A DNA stretch of 64,000 nt, from positions 1,860,001 to 1,924,000 of the forward strand of contig NZ_CP074371.1 in the NCBI RefSeq assembly GCF_018362975.1. Reading direction: 5' to 3'. The notes under the pieces were generated by a model, which was not told where the DNA came from, did not search any database, and was given only the letters and a program-made list of their open reading frames with translations. Position numbers and translations under genes: made by a program. Source of the DNA: Nocardia tengchongensis. Lineage in GTDB: Bacteria > Actinomycetota > Actinomycetes > Mycobacteriales > Mycobacteriaceae. This document shows, piece by piece, positions 47,208 through 55,184 of this stretch. Numbering within the stretch: the stretch's first letter is position 1; every line of letters begins with the position of its first letter.

Positions 47208-48429
47208 GGGTGTCACTGTCGCCCGCGGAACTCGATCAGCTGCTCCCGGAGGACGAGCTGCTCGACATCGCGGCCGGGCTGACCGCCATCGCCTCGCCGA
47301 CCGGCCACGAGACCGCCCTGGCCCGGCACGTGCGAAAGCTGCTGCGCGCACACAAGATCGGGGCCGCGCTGCACCGCGTGCAGCCGGGCCGCTACCAGAC
47401 CGTCGGCCGGCTCGGCCCCACCGGCGGAACCCCGGCCCTGCTGTTGAACGGCCACCTCGACATGGACCCGCTCGGCCGCGACGCGACCCCGGACCAGCTC
47501 ATCGCCGCCCGCGACGGCGACCGGCTCTACGGGGCCGGTCTGCACAACATGAAGAGCGGCGTGGCCGCCATGCTCGGAGCCGCGATCATGGTGCAGCGCA
47601 GCGGAATCCGGCTGCGGCGCGGACTGCTGCTGGAATTCGTCGCCGGTGAACTGCAAGGCGGCGTCGGCACCTGCACGCCCTGCGCCGGGGATTGCGCGCC
47701 GACGCGGCGGTGGTACCCGAACCGTATTCGGTGCGGCGCGTGCTGACCCGGACCGCGGGTGTGCAGAAGTGCGCGATCGTGGTGCGCGGCCGCAAGGCCC
47801 ACACCAGCCGCCACCGCGAGGGCGTCGACGCCATCGCGGTGCTCAGGCAGACACTCGACCTGCTGGACGCCACACACCTCGGGCTGGTCAACCACGACTT
47901 CCCGACCCTGCCGCGGATACAGATCGCCGGGCTGATCGCCGGCCGCGGCGAAGGCCACGTGCTGTCCGGCATCAGCTACCTGGCCGACAAGGCGACCGCG
48001 CTGATCGATGTGCGCTACCCGCCGCCCTACGAACCGCACGACGTCATCGCGGCGCTCGAAGACCTCGTGGAGCGGGCGAACAAGCGGAACCCCGAGGCCG
48101 TGATCACCCTGGACCACCCGCCCGACCCGGCCTTCGAAGTCGGCGGCGCCGACATGCCGCCCATGGACGAATCACCCGATTCGGTACTGGTACAGGACAT
48201 TGCGGAAATCCTGCCGCAGGTCTCGAACTACGCCGTCACCGAAACCGGTCTGGCACTGCCGTTCTCGTTCTGCGGCAACGACACCACCCACCTCAGCCGA
48301 GCCGGCATCGAATGCTGCCTGTTCGGCCCGCGCGGCGCCGGGCCCGACACCGAGGAGCACGTGCTGATCAGCGAAATGGTGGCGTGTGCGCGCACGCTCG
48401 CGGTGCTGGCGCTGCGCCGGTGCGGGTGA
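47204..48429 (+). CDS. M20-family metallopeptidase/deacylase, frame break near 47670
   Basis: ArgE/DapE/CPG2-type hydrolase of N-acyl amino acids or peptides. N-terminal metal site LLLNGHLDMDPLG and YGAGLHNMKSGVAAML; dimerisation domain from RGRKAHTSRHREGVDAIAVL; C-terminal His/Glu region FCGNDTTHLSRAGIECCLFG and DTEEHV. The frame breaks at about 47670: GELQGGVGT is in one frame, LHALRRGLRADAAVVPEPYS in another, repaired by one lost C (CACCTGC for CACCCTGC). Repaired length about 408 aa. The usual catalytic Glu-Glu pair reads Glu-Leu (GELQGG), so one metal ligand appears missing. Likely works with the upstream hydroxylase. Confidence 0.78.
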
Positions 48430-48432
48430 GGG

Positions 48433-51312
48433 TCAGCAGCCCAGCTCCGCGCGCTCGGCGCGCAGGATCTCCGCGCGCGGCGACTCGATCTCCTCGTAGA
48501 ACTCCAGCGCCCGGCCGAGCAGCTGGCACGCCGTCTCCGGGTCGCCGATCCGGACGGCGAGCTTGCTCAACGCGCGCAGCCCGTCCGCCTGGCCCAGCTG
48601 GTCGCCGATCTCCCGGGCCACCCGCAGCGACTCCTCGTAATGCTCGCGGGCGCGCAGGTAGTTCTCGGTCGCCGTGCCGCCCGCTTCCCGGCGATAGCTG
48701 TGCCCGAGCCCGCGCTGGGTGTCGATCCGACCCAGCGGATCGTCGATCAGCTTCGCGATCTCGTAGGCCTCGGTGAAGTAGCCCCGCGCCTGCTCGTGCT
48801 CCTCGTTCGCCCGCGCCAGATTCCCCAGCCCCCACAGCGACCACTCCTCGCTGTACTGATCACCGATGCGGCGGGCGATCTGCAGGGCCGCGTCGTACCG
48901 CTTGCGCGCCACCTCGGCATTGCCCATCATCCGCTCGACGTGCCCGAGGCCGCGCAGCGCGTCACCCTCCAGCTTCCGATGCTCGATGCTGCGGGCGATG
49001 CGCTGCACCATCAGATACAGCGGCCGCGCCATCTCGAACCGCCCCCACAGCCGCACCACCTCGGCATAGCCCCACTGCGCGGTCCCCAGCCGTTCCAGAT
49101 CGCTCAGCTCCGAGGCGATCGCCTGCGCCTCCTGTGAATGCCGCACCGCCTCCCGATACCGGCTCGCCATCCGCTCGGCCTGACTGAGCCCCTCCAGCGC
49201 GTCGCATTCGGTCTGCCGATACCCGATCTCCCGCGAAATCTGCAGCGCCTCCTGGAAATGCGTCCGCGCCCAGCGGTAGTCACCGGTCACCCACTCGGAT
49301 TGCCCACGCTCACACAGCAACTCGACCTGGATCCGGCGATCGGACAGTTCCACCGCGATGCGGTAGGCGGCGTCGAAGGTGGCCGCCGCCTGATCGTGCT
49401 GCCCGCGCAGCCGCTGGATCCGGCCCCGCCCCAACAGCGCCCACGCCCGGCCCACCCGATCGTCGAGCCGGTGCGCGATCCGCAACGCCCGGTCGTAGAG
49501 CCGATCGGCGTCCGACCAATGCCCGAGACTGCACAGATGACAGGCCATCAGCCGCGCCAATTCCGCGGTGTCGGCGGTCATTCCGGCCAGCGGCAGACAG
49601 CCCAGCAGCAGTTCCCGCTCCCGATTGAGCCAGTCCCGGGCATGCGTGGCCGCATCCAGCGAACCGCGCGCGGTGTAGGGGCTGCCCGCGGCGTCGAAGG
49701 GACGCACCGTCGCCGCCTGCCGCGCCACCGTCAAACCGTGCCCGACGATCCGATCCACCGCGGCCCGCCGATCATCGGGCTGATTCTCCAGATCCGCCTG
49801 CAACTGCGCCCACAACCGATTCAGATCGTGCATCCGATACCGCGACTGCTGATTCAACCCGCCCACCGCGTCCAGCAGACCCGCCTCGGACAGACGGTTG
49901 ATCAGCGTCTTCGCCTCGTCCAGCGAGATCGCGGCCAACGCGCCCAGGGTCTCGGCGGTGATCTCGTTGCCCGGCAGCCAGCCCAGCAGCCGCACCAGCC
50001 GCTGCAGATCGGCATCGCCCAGACGACGGTAGGACATCTCGAAAGCCGTACGCACCGACTCCTTCTCGGCACGGAACCGATCCAGGATGTGGCGGGCCGG
50101 GGAATCGCCGACCCGGCTGGGCGACTGCTTGTTGCGTTCGGTCAGTTCGGTGAAATCGGCCGCGCACTCGGCCAGCATGCCCTCACCGTGATAGGCGATA
50201 TGACCCGCGATCAGCTTGACGGCCAACGGCAGCCCAGCCGCGGTCCGCACGATCTGGCGGGCGGCGTCGCGGTCGTAACCCGGCGGCAGCCCGGCCAGCC
50301 GGACCAGCAGCTGCTCGGCCTCCACCTCGTTCATCGCCGCGAGGTGCAGCGGATCGGCTCCGGCCAGTCCGGTCAACCGCGTCCGGCTGGTGATCACCAC
50401 CAGGGTGCCGGGCGTCAACGGCAGCAGATCCCGGACATGGTCGCTGTCGGGCGCGTTGTCGAAGGTGATCAGCATCTGCTTCTTGTCCATCGCGGTGCGC
50501 CACTGCTCCGCCCGCCGCCCCCGATCGGCGGCGATCAGCTCGCGCGGCATCCCGATCTCCAGCAGCAGCTGTTCCAGCACGTCGGCCGGCTCCCGCGGCT
50601 CCCGGCCCGGCGTGTATCCGTGCAGGTCCACCCAGATCCGGCCGTCCGGATACCGCGGCGCGAACACGGCTTCCGCGAAATGCGCCAGCGCGGTCTTGCC
50701 CACCCCGGGATGGCCGTGGATCACGTGCACCGACGGCGCCCGGTGATCGCGCCGATGCGCCGTGATCCGGGCGTTCAACTCCTCGACCGCGGCCTTGCGC
50801 CCGATGAAATTCGGTTCCCGCGGCGGCAGATCCGCGGCCGGGACACCGGCCCGGACGGTGGAACGCCGGGCCACCGCGTCCCGGAAACGCTCCACGTCCT
50901 CGATGCTCAGCCGCTGCAGATCCGCGGTGTCGACCAGCTGATCCCAGGTGGTGCCGTAGATGTCGGCCAGCACCTCGAGCACCTCGACGGTCAGTCGCGG
51001 ACCGCCCTTCACCCCCGGCCAGCGTTCGAATTGCGAAATCTGGTTGCCCTGAACGGTTCTGCGCCGATCCGGCCGGCGCTCGGTGAACTCCGCGGCGACG
51101 TCGTCGAGCGTCAATTCGGCGATCTCGCGGCGGTTGTTGGTGCGCGCCAGGCCCGCCGCGTACCGCCACGCCACCCGTGGCCGCAGACCCTGCTGTCGCA
51201 GCTCGCCCACCAGCAGCGGCAGCAACTGCGCGTCGGTCAATCCGCTCTGCGCCAAGCGGTCTCGCAGCCGCCGCCGTTCCGCCTTGGTCGTAGGATGATG
51301 AGGACCGCTCAT
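48433..51312 (-). CDS. STAND regulator 2: HTH / NB-ARC ATPase / TPR protein
   Basis: 959-aa paralogue of the protein at 43018-45645. N-terminal region RPRVAWRYAAGL, NQISQFERWPGV and IYGTTWDQLVDTADL; NB-ARC motifs GHPGVGKTALAHF, KQMLITFDNAPDS, LVVITSRTRLTGL, GLPLAVKLIAG and the canonical MHD (YRMHDLNRL); seven or more TPRs from about 600 (ALLGRGRIQRLRGQHDQAAA, ALRGLGHVERMMGNAEVARK). ATG 51312 follows GGAGGCAGGG. It diverges from small protein 2 and is convergent with the M20 gene at 3 bp spacing. Role is regulatory or sensory by analogy. Confidence 0.85.
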   Translation of the reverse strand: MSGPHHPTTKAERRRLRDRLAQSGLTDAQLLPLLVGELRQQGLRPRVAWRYAAGLARTNNRREIAELTLDDVAAEFTERRPDRRRTVQGNQISQFERWPGVKGGPRLTVEVLEVLADIYGTTWDQLVDTADLQRLSIEDVERFRDAVARRSTVRAGVPAADLPPREPNFIGRKAAVEELNARITAHRRDHRAPSVHVIHGHPGVGKTALAHFAEAVFAPRYPDGRIWVDLHGYTPGREPREPADVLEQLLLEIGMPRELIAADRGRRAEQWRTAMDKKQMLITFDNAPDSDHVRDLLPLTPGTLVVITSRTRLTGLAGADPLHLAAMNEVEAEQLLVRLAGLPPGYDRDAARQIVRTAAGLPLAVKLIAGHIAYHGEGMLAECAADFTELTERNKQSPSRVGDSPARHILDRFRAEKESVRTAFEMSYRRLGDADLQRLVRLLGWLPGNEITAETLGALAAISLDEAKTLINRLSEAGLLDAVGGLNQQSRYRMHDLNRLWAQLQADLENQPDDRRAAVDRIVGHGLTVARQAATVRPFDAAGSPYTARGSLDAATHARDWLNRERELLLGCLPLAGMTADTAELARLMACHLCSLGHWSDADRLYDRALRIAHRLDDRVGRAWALLGRGRIQRLRGQHDQAAATFDAAYRIAVELSDRRIQVELLCERGQSEWVTGDYRWARTHFQEALQISREIGYRQTECDALEGLSQAERMASRYREAVRHSQEAQAIASELSDLERLGTAQWGYAEVVRLWGRFEMARPLYLMVQRIARSIEHRKLEGDALRGLGHVERMMGNAEVARKRYDAALQIARRIGDQYSEEWSLWGLGNLARANEEHEQARGYFTEAYEIAKLIDDPLGRIDTQRGLGHSYRREAGGTATENYLRAREHYEESLRVAREIGDQLGQADGLRALSKLAVRIGDPETACQLLGRALEFYEEIESPRAEILRAERAELGC

Positions 51313-51371
51313 CCCTGCCTCCGGTGCCATGGCCCGGCCGCGCCAGCGCGAAACCCGCCCCCGTTACTGAC

Positions 51372-51384
51372 ATTTACTTGGTAG
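51372..51384. promoter_or_regulatory. Shared motif ATTYACTTGGYRG, copy 2
   Basis: ATTTACTTGGTAG, 59 bp before STAND gene 2 and 143 bp before small protein 2. It matches copy 1 (45696-45708) at 10 of 13 positions, including the invariant ACTTGG core, in the same orientation relative to the STAND gene. Confidence 0.4.
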
Positions 51385-51527
51385 CAGCGGCCGTTTCCCC
51401 AGGTCAAGACTCATCGCGTAATTGCGGAACTTCTCCGTCAACAGTTCGGGATTCGGCGGCCCGGCTTCTGGATGCTCGAAGTATGTCGACCGGGGCGACG
51501 GTCGATGGGGCAGAAGGGAGTTCGCAC

Positions 51528-51845
51528 ATGGCGATTCAGGTGCCGTCGGACTGGTTGATCACCAGTGACCTGGTACAAGAGGTCGCATTCCGCATCGATG
51601 TTCCGGAACCGGATCGGGGCAGCTGGATGCTGTCCTACCTGCCCACGCATCGGCGGCTCAGCCGCGACCAAGCCCTGGTCGGGGTGCGGCTCGCGGAGTT
51701 GATCCTGGCCGAATCCGGCTGCCCGGCAACCGAATCCGATCTGCTGCTGGCCCGCCTGCACGCCGAGGAGCTGGAGCTGGAACTGACCGACGCGATGTGC
51801 CTGCTGGCCCTGCGCTGCGGCGCGCTGGAGGAGTCGGTCCGATGA
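51528..51845 (+). CDS. Small protein 2, paralogue of 45926-46339
   Basis: 105 aa, essentially the shared core alone: DWLITSDLVQEVAFRIDVPE, SWMLSYLPTHRRLSRDQALV, VRLAELILAES and TDAMCLLALRCGA. About 60 percent of positions agree with small protein 1 by eye. Soluble; no recognised domain. ATG 51528 has AAGGGAG nine bases before. Its stop overlaps the next gene (ATGA). Confidence 0.7.
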   Translation: MAIQVPSDWLITSDLVQEVAFRIDVPEPDRGSWMLSYLPTHRRLSRDQALVGVRLAELILAESGCPATESDLLLARLHAEELELELTDAMCLLALRCGALEESVR

Positions 51846-52150
51846 TCGTGGAAATCGGCGGGATCGCGTTTCTGCTGGGATTCCCGCGCCGGGTGCATCC
51901 GGGCCGGTTCCTGATCGGGTTCGCGGCGGTACTGGTCTTCGGGCTCGTGGTCATGCTGGTGGTCGCGGCCGGGTGCAGTACCGATCAGGTGGCCACCGAC
52001 CCCGGTCCGGTCGGCGGTTCGCGCCCGGCGGCGACGGGGTCGTGCGAGCCGTTCTGCCTGGTGCGGACGGGCGCGGCGGGGGTGCGATATGACCGAATTG
52101 GGCACCCCGGTGGCTTGCCTCACAACCATCAAGATCACACTGTGCTGTGA
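51842..52150 (+). CDS. Small membrane protein coupled to small protein 2
   Basis: 102 aa. One strong hydrophobic segment at about residues 23-43 (FLIGFAAVLVFGLVVMLVVA) ends in AGCS, so an internal lipobox-like site is possible but the preceding N-terminus is long for a lipoprotein signal. The rest is polar with two further Cys (SCEPFC). Small protein 1 has no such partner. The last codons overlap the GlxR-like site of aceA. Confidence 0.55.
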   Translation: MIVEIGGIAFLLGFPRRVHPGRFLIGFAAVLVFGLVVMLVVAAGCSTDQVATDPGPVGGSRPAATGSCEPFCLVRTGAAGVRYDRIGHPGGLPHNHQDHTVL

Positions 52151-52161
52151 AGGTGCTCACA
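52146..52161. promoter_or_regulatory. CRP/GlxR-type binding site upstream of aceA
   Basis: TGTGAAGGTGCTCACA is a perfect TGTGA-N6-TCACA palindrome, the consensus of Crp/GlxR in actinobacteria. It lies 334 bp before the aceA ATG at the upstream edge of a long non-coding region. GlxR control of glyoxylate-cycle genes is established in Corynebacterium glutamicum. Confidence 0.65.
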
Positions 52162-52220
52162 TCTGGACGGCCATCGGCGCGTCATGCACCGGTGGCCCGC
52201 ATCACCCAAACAGTACGAGC

Positions 52221-52413
52221 GTTATGCAAAACTGCACGTCAGCGCTACTGGCAAGTAGATTTCCCCGCTGCTATTAGCAGGCAAATTTTGCAGGCTTAGC
52301 AAGATGCCGGTGAAAGCTAGCGGGGATTCACACTTGCAACAGGTAGACGGACATTTTTTCCTGTGCAATCGTGTGGAAGTACACCTCGCGGGCCTAGCAA
52401 GTCTGCAAATTGC
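52221..52413. promoter_or_regulatory. Cluster of GCAAA/TTTGC palindromes upstream of aceA, candidate RamB sites
   Basis: The 345-bp gap 52151-52495 carries no gene but many short symmetric elements: TGCAAAACTGCA (52225-52236), GCAAATTTTGC (52281-52291), GCAAATTGC (52405-52413), and two TAGCAAG direct repeats (52297-52303, 52395-52401). RamB and its ScfR relatives recognise TTTGCAAA-type sequences. Multiple copies suggest cooperative control of isocitrate lyase. Confidence 0.55.
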
Positions 52414-52495
52414 CGCTCCAGCAGTGGTCGAACATCCGCCTCGGAAGTTCGACTCGCGGGGCTACCGGAGACCGAACGAAGAAGTGGAGTCAGAG

Positions 52496-53785
52496 ATGTC
52501 GAAGGTCGGCACCCCGAAGACCGCTGCGGAACTTCAGCAGGATTGGGACACCAACCCCCGCTGGAAGGGCGTCACCCGCAACTACACCGCCGAGCAGGTC
52601 GTGAAGCTGCAGGGCACCGTCGTCGAGGAGCACACCCTCGCGCGCCGCGGTGCCGAGATCCTCTGGGACCTCGTGAACAACGAGGACTACATCAACTCGC
52701 TGGGCGCCCTCACCGGCAACCAGGCCGTGCAGCAGGTTCGCGCCGGCCTGAAGGCCATCTACCTGTCCGGTTGGCAGGTCGCCGGTGACGCCAACCTCTC
52801 CGGCCACACCTACCCGGACCAGTCGCTGTACCCGGCCAACTCGGTTCCGGCCGTGGTCCGTCGCATCAACAACGCGCTGCTGCGCGCCGACGAGATCGCC
52901 AAGGTCGAGGGTGACACCTCGGTCGCCAACTGGCTGGCCCCGATCGTCGCCGACGCCGAGGCCGGCTTCGGTGGCGCGCTGAACGCCTACGAGCTGCAGA
53001 AGGCCATGATCGCCTCCGGCGCGGCCGGCGTGCACTGGGAGGACCAGCTGGCCTCCGAGAAGAAGTGTGGCCACCTGGGCGGCAAGGTGCTGATCCCCAC
53101 CCAGCAGCACATCCGCACCCTGACCTCCGCGCGTCTGGCCGCCGACGTCGCCGACGTGCCGTCGGTGATCATCGCCCGCACCGACGCCGAGGCCGCCACC
53201 CTCATCACCTCCGATGTGGACGAGCGCGACCGCGAGTTCCTGGACGGCACCCGCACCGCCGAGGGCTTCTTCGGCACCAAGAACGGCATCGAGCCCTGCA
53301 TCGCGCGTGCCAAGGCCTACGCCCCCTACGCCGACCTCATCTGGATGGAGACCGGCGTGCCGGACCTCGAGGTCGCGCGCAAGTTCGCCGAGGCCGTCCG
53401 CAGCGAGTTCCCGGACCAGCTGCTGGCCTACAACTGCTCGCCGTCCTTCAACTGGAAGGCGCACCTGGACGACGCGACCATCGCGAAGTTCCAGCGTGAG
53501 CTCGGCGCCATGGGCTTCAAGTTCCAGTTCATCACCCTGGCCGGCTTCCACTCGCTGAACTACGGCATGTTCGACCTGGCGCACGGCTACGCCCGCGAGG
53601 GCATGACCGCCTTCGTCGACCTGCAGGAGCGCGAGTTCAAGGCCGCCGCCGAGCGTGGCTTCACCGCCGTCAAGCACCAGCGTGAGGTCGGCGCCGGCTA
53701 CTTCGACACCATCGCCACCACCGTTGACCCCAACACCAGCACCGCTGCGCTGAAGGGCTCGACCGAAGAGGGCCAGTTCCACTGA
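52496..53785 (+). CDS. aceA: Isocitrate lyase
   Basis: Glyoxylate-cycle enzyme splitting isocitrate to succinate and glyoxylate; in mycobacteria it also serves as methylisocitrate lyase. 429 aa (Icl1 of M. tuberculosis has 428). Catalytic motif [19 protein letters not shown]; substrate and metal residues in [39 protein letters not shown] and [23 protein letters not shown] 52496 with GGAG eight bases upstream. Followed by fadB2 as in M. tuberculosis. Probably controlled by RamB and GlxR. Codon use is strongly C-ending, consistent with high expression. Confidence 0.97.
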   Translation: MSKVGTPKTAAELQQDWDTNPRWKGVTRNYTAEQVVKLQGTVVEEHTLARRGAEILWDLVNNEDYINSLGALTGNQAVQQVRAGLKAIYLSGWQVAGDANLSGHTYPDQSLYPANSVPAVVRRINNALLRADEIAKVEGDTSVANWLAPIVADAEAGFGGALNAYELQKAMIASGAAGVHWEDQLASEKKCGHLGGKVLIPTQQHIRTLTSARLAADVADVPSVIIARTDAEAATLITSDVDERDREFLDGTRTAEGFFGTKNGIEPCIARAKAYAPYADLIWMETGVPDLEVARKFAEAVRSEFPDQLLAYNCSPSFNWKAHLDDATIAKFQRELGAMGFKFQFITLAGFHSLNYGMFDLAHGYAREGMTAFVDLQEREFKAAAERGFTAVKHQREVGAGYFDTIATTVDPNTSTAALKGSTEEGQFH

Positions 53786-53791
53786 GCCACA

Positions 53792-53851
53792 ACAGGTTCT
53801 GAGAACCTGTGCCCGGGGCGGTAGTCGCATCACAACCTCCGCCGCCCCGGG
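53792..53851 (+). terminator. Tandem hairpins after aceA
   Basis: First hairpin: ACAGGTTC-TGA-GAACCTGT (53792-53810), perfect 8-bp stem, six bases after the stop. Second: CCCGGGGCGG (53812-53821) pairing with CCGCCCCGGG (53842-53851). Neither is followed by a long U tract. The 200 bp from 53852 to the fadB2 start contain no gene and include an AT-rich likely promoter around 53940-53990. Confidence 0.7.
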
Positions 53852-54051
53852 AACCCCGAACCCCGTCGGGAGGGATGGCAAGCCTCTCCCGGCGGGTGTT
53901 CACCCGCCCTTCCCGTCGACAGCCCCGGCGGGGAGGGCATTTCCCTATAGCGTGTTTTTCGAGTGCATTTCAAGACCTTAAGAAGGCGCAGGGTCGTTCG
54001 GTACGACGCCTTCATCCACAGCCACGACGGCCAAAACAGCAGGAGCGGGAC

Positions 54052-54923
54052 GTGAGCAGCGAAAAGATTCAGCGCGTCGGCATTATCGGTGCCGGACAGA
54101 TGGGCGCGGGCATCGCAGAGGTCTGCGCCCGAGCACACGTCGATGTGCTCGTCTTCGAACAGACCCGTGAATTGGCTGCCGCCGGTCGCGCCCGCATTCT
54201 GCGGTCGCTGGACCGCGGGGTGTCCAGCGGCAAGATCACCGAGCGCGAGCGCGAACAGGCCGCCTGGCGCCTGCGGTTCACCAGCGACCTCGGCGACTTC
54301 GCCGACCGCCAGCTGGTGGTCGAGGCCGTCGTGGAGAACGAGGACGTGAAGACCGCGATCTTCAGCGAACTCGACAAGGTCGTCACCGACCCCAACGCGG
54401 TGCTCGCCTCCAACACCTCCTCGATCCCGATCATGAAGATCGCCGTGGCCACAACAACCCCGAGCGGGTCGTGGGCATGCACTTCTTCAACCCGGTGCCG
54501 GTGCTGCCGCTGGTCGAGCTGGTCACCACCCTCAAGACCACCGAGACCGTCACCAAGCGCGCCGAGCAGTTCGCCGCCGACGTGCTGGGCAAGCAGGTCG
54601 TGCGCTCCGCCGACCGCTCCGGTTTCGTGGTCAACGCGCTGCTGGTGCCGTACCTGCTCTCTGCCATCCGGATGGTCGAATCCGGTTTCGCCACCAAGGA
54701 AGACGTCGACAAGGCCATGGTGCTGGGCTGCGCCCACCCGATGGGCCCGCTGGCGCTGACCGATCTGGTCGGCCTCGACACCGTGAAGTCCATCGCCGAC
54801 TCGATGTACAGCGAGTTCAAGGAGCCGCTGTACTCCGCGCCGCCGCTGCTGATGCGCATGGTCGAGGCGGGCCTGCTGGGTAAGAAGGCCGGAGCGGGCT
54901 TCTACCAGTACAACCGCGGCTAG
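54052..54923 (+). CDS. fadB2: 3-hydroxybutyryl-CoA dehydrogenase FadB2-like, frame break near 54452
   Basis: NAD(P)-dependent oxidation of 3-hydroxybutyryl-CoA to acetoacetyl-CoA. N-terminal Rossmann motif GIIGAGQMGAGIAEVCARA; ASNTSSIPIMKIA; C-terminal domain with GMHFFNPVPVLPLVELVTTL, DRSGFVVNALLVPYLLSAIR and HPMGPLALTDLVGLDTVKSI. The frame breaks at about 54452: MKIAVAT in the first frame, NNPERVVGMHFFNP in another. One lost C (GCCACAAC for GCCACCAAC) restores a 290-aa protein (M. tuberculosis FadB2 has 286). GTG 54052 with AGGAG upstream. Confidence 0.85.
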
Positions 54924-54936
54924 CCCGCCTCTCCGC

Positions 54937-55027
54937 GTACTCAGCGGGCGGCTGAGAGCCGTCGCCGTCGGCAACCCGTGCCGGCGGTTGGGTGCCGAAC
55001 CGATTGTGGACGTCCCCGGTGAGTTAC
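54937..55027 (+). ncRNA. Structured metE leader, possible SAM-type riboswitch aptamer
   Basis: The 261-bp gap before metE folds by eye into a four-way junction. P1 is GTACTCA (54937-54943) with TGAGTTAC (55020-55027). P2 is GGCGGCT-GAG-AGCCGTCGCC (54947-54966). P3 is TCGGCAACCC (54968-54977) with GGGTGCCGA (54990-54998). P4 is ACCG (54999-55002) with CGGT (55017-55020). The P3 signature GGCAACCC...GGGTGCC is shared with SAM-I/SAM-IV clan aptamers. The 5' core of SAM-I (AGAG...TGAAACC) is not convincing, and no B12-box is present. P3 could instead be a fadB2 terminator. Confidence 0.35.
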
Positions 55028-55184
55028 CCGCATCTCGCGAGATCAGTCGTCGCGGGGGCGGGGCTCGCCGCTCGTCAGTTTTCCAAGGTGCGCGTCGCCG
55101 GGCATGTGGCGGCGTCCGCCTTCACCGGGCATAAGCTGCAAACAGGTCGATTCCGGCCCGCAGCTCGGAAGGAGTGTCCTTCTC

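Noticed and set aside
49138..51384. 748-codon plus-strand frame opposite STAND gene 2
   Set aside because: Pro/Gln/Arg-rich shadow of the NB-ARC gene with no motif.
43018..52150. Antiphage defence island or mobile element
   Set aside because: STAND proteins can be defence genes, but no nuclease, protease effector, TIR, integrase, transposase, att repeat or tRNA was seen, and base composition looks like the neighbours.
54924..55184. Cobalamin riboswitch before metE
   Set aside because: No B12-box or its companion conserved core; the structure present is of another type.
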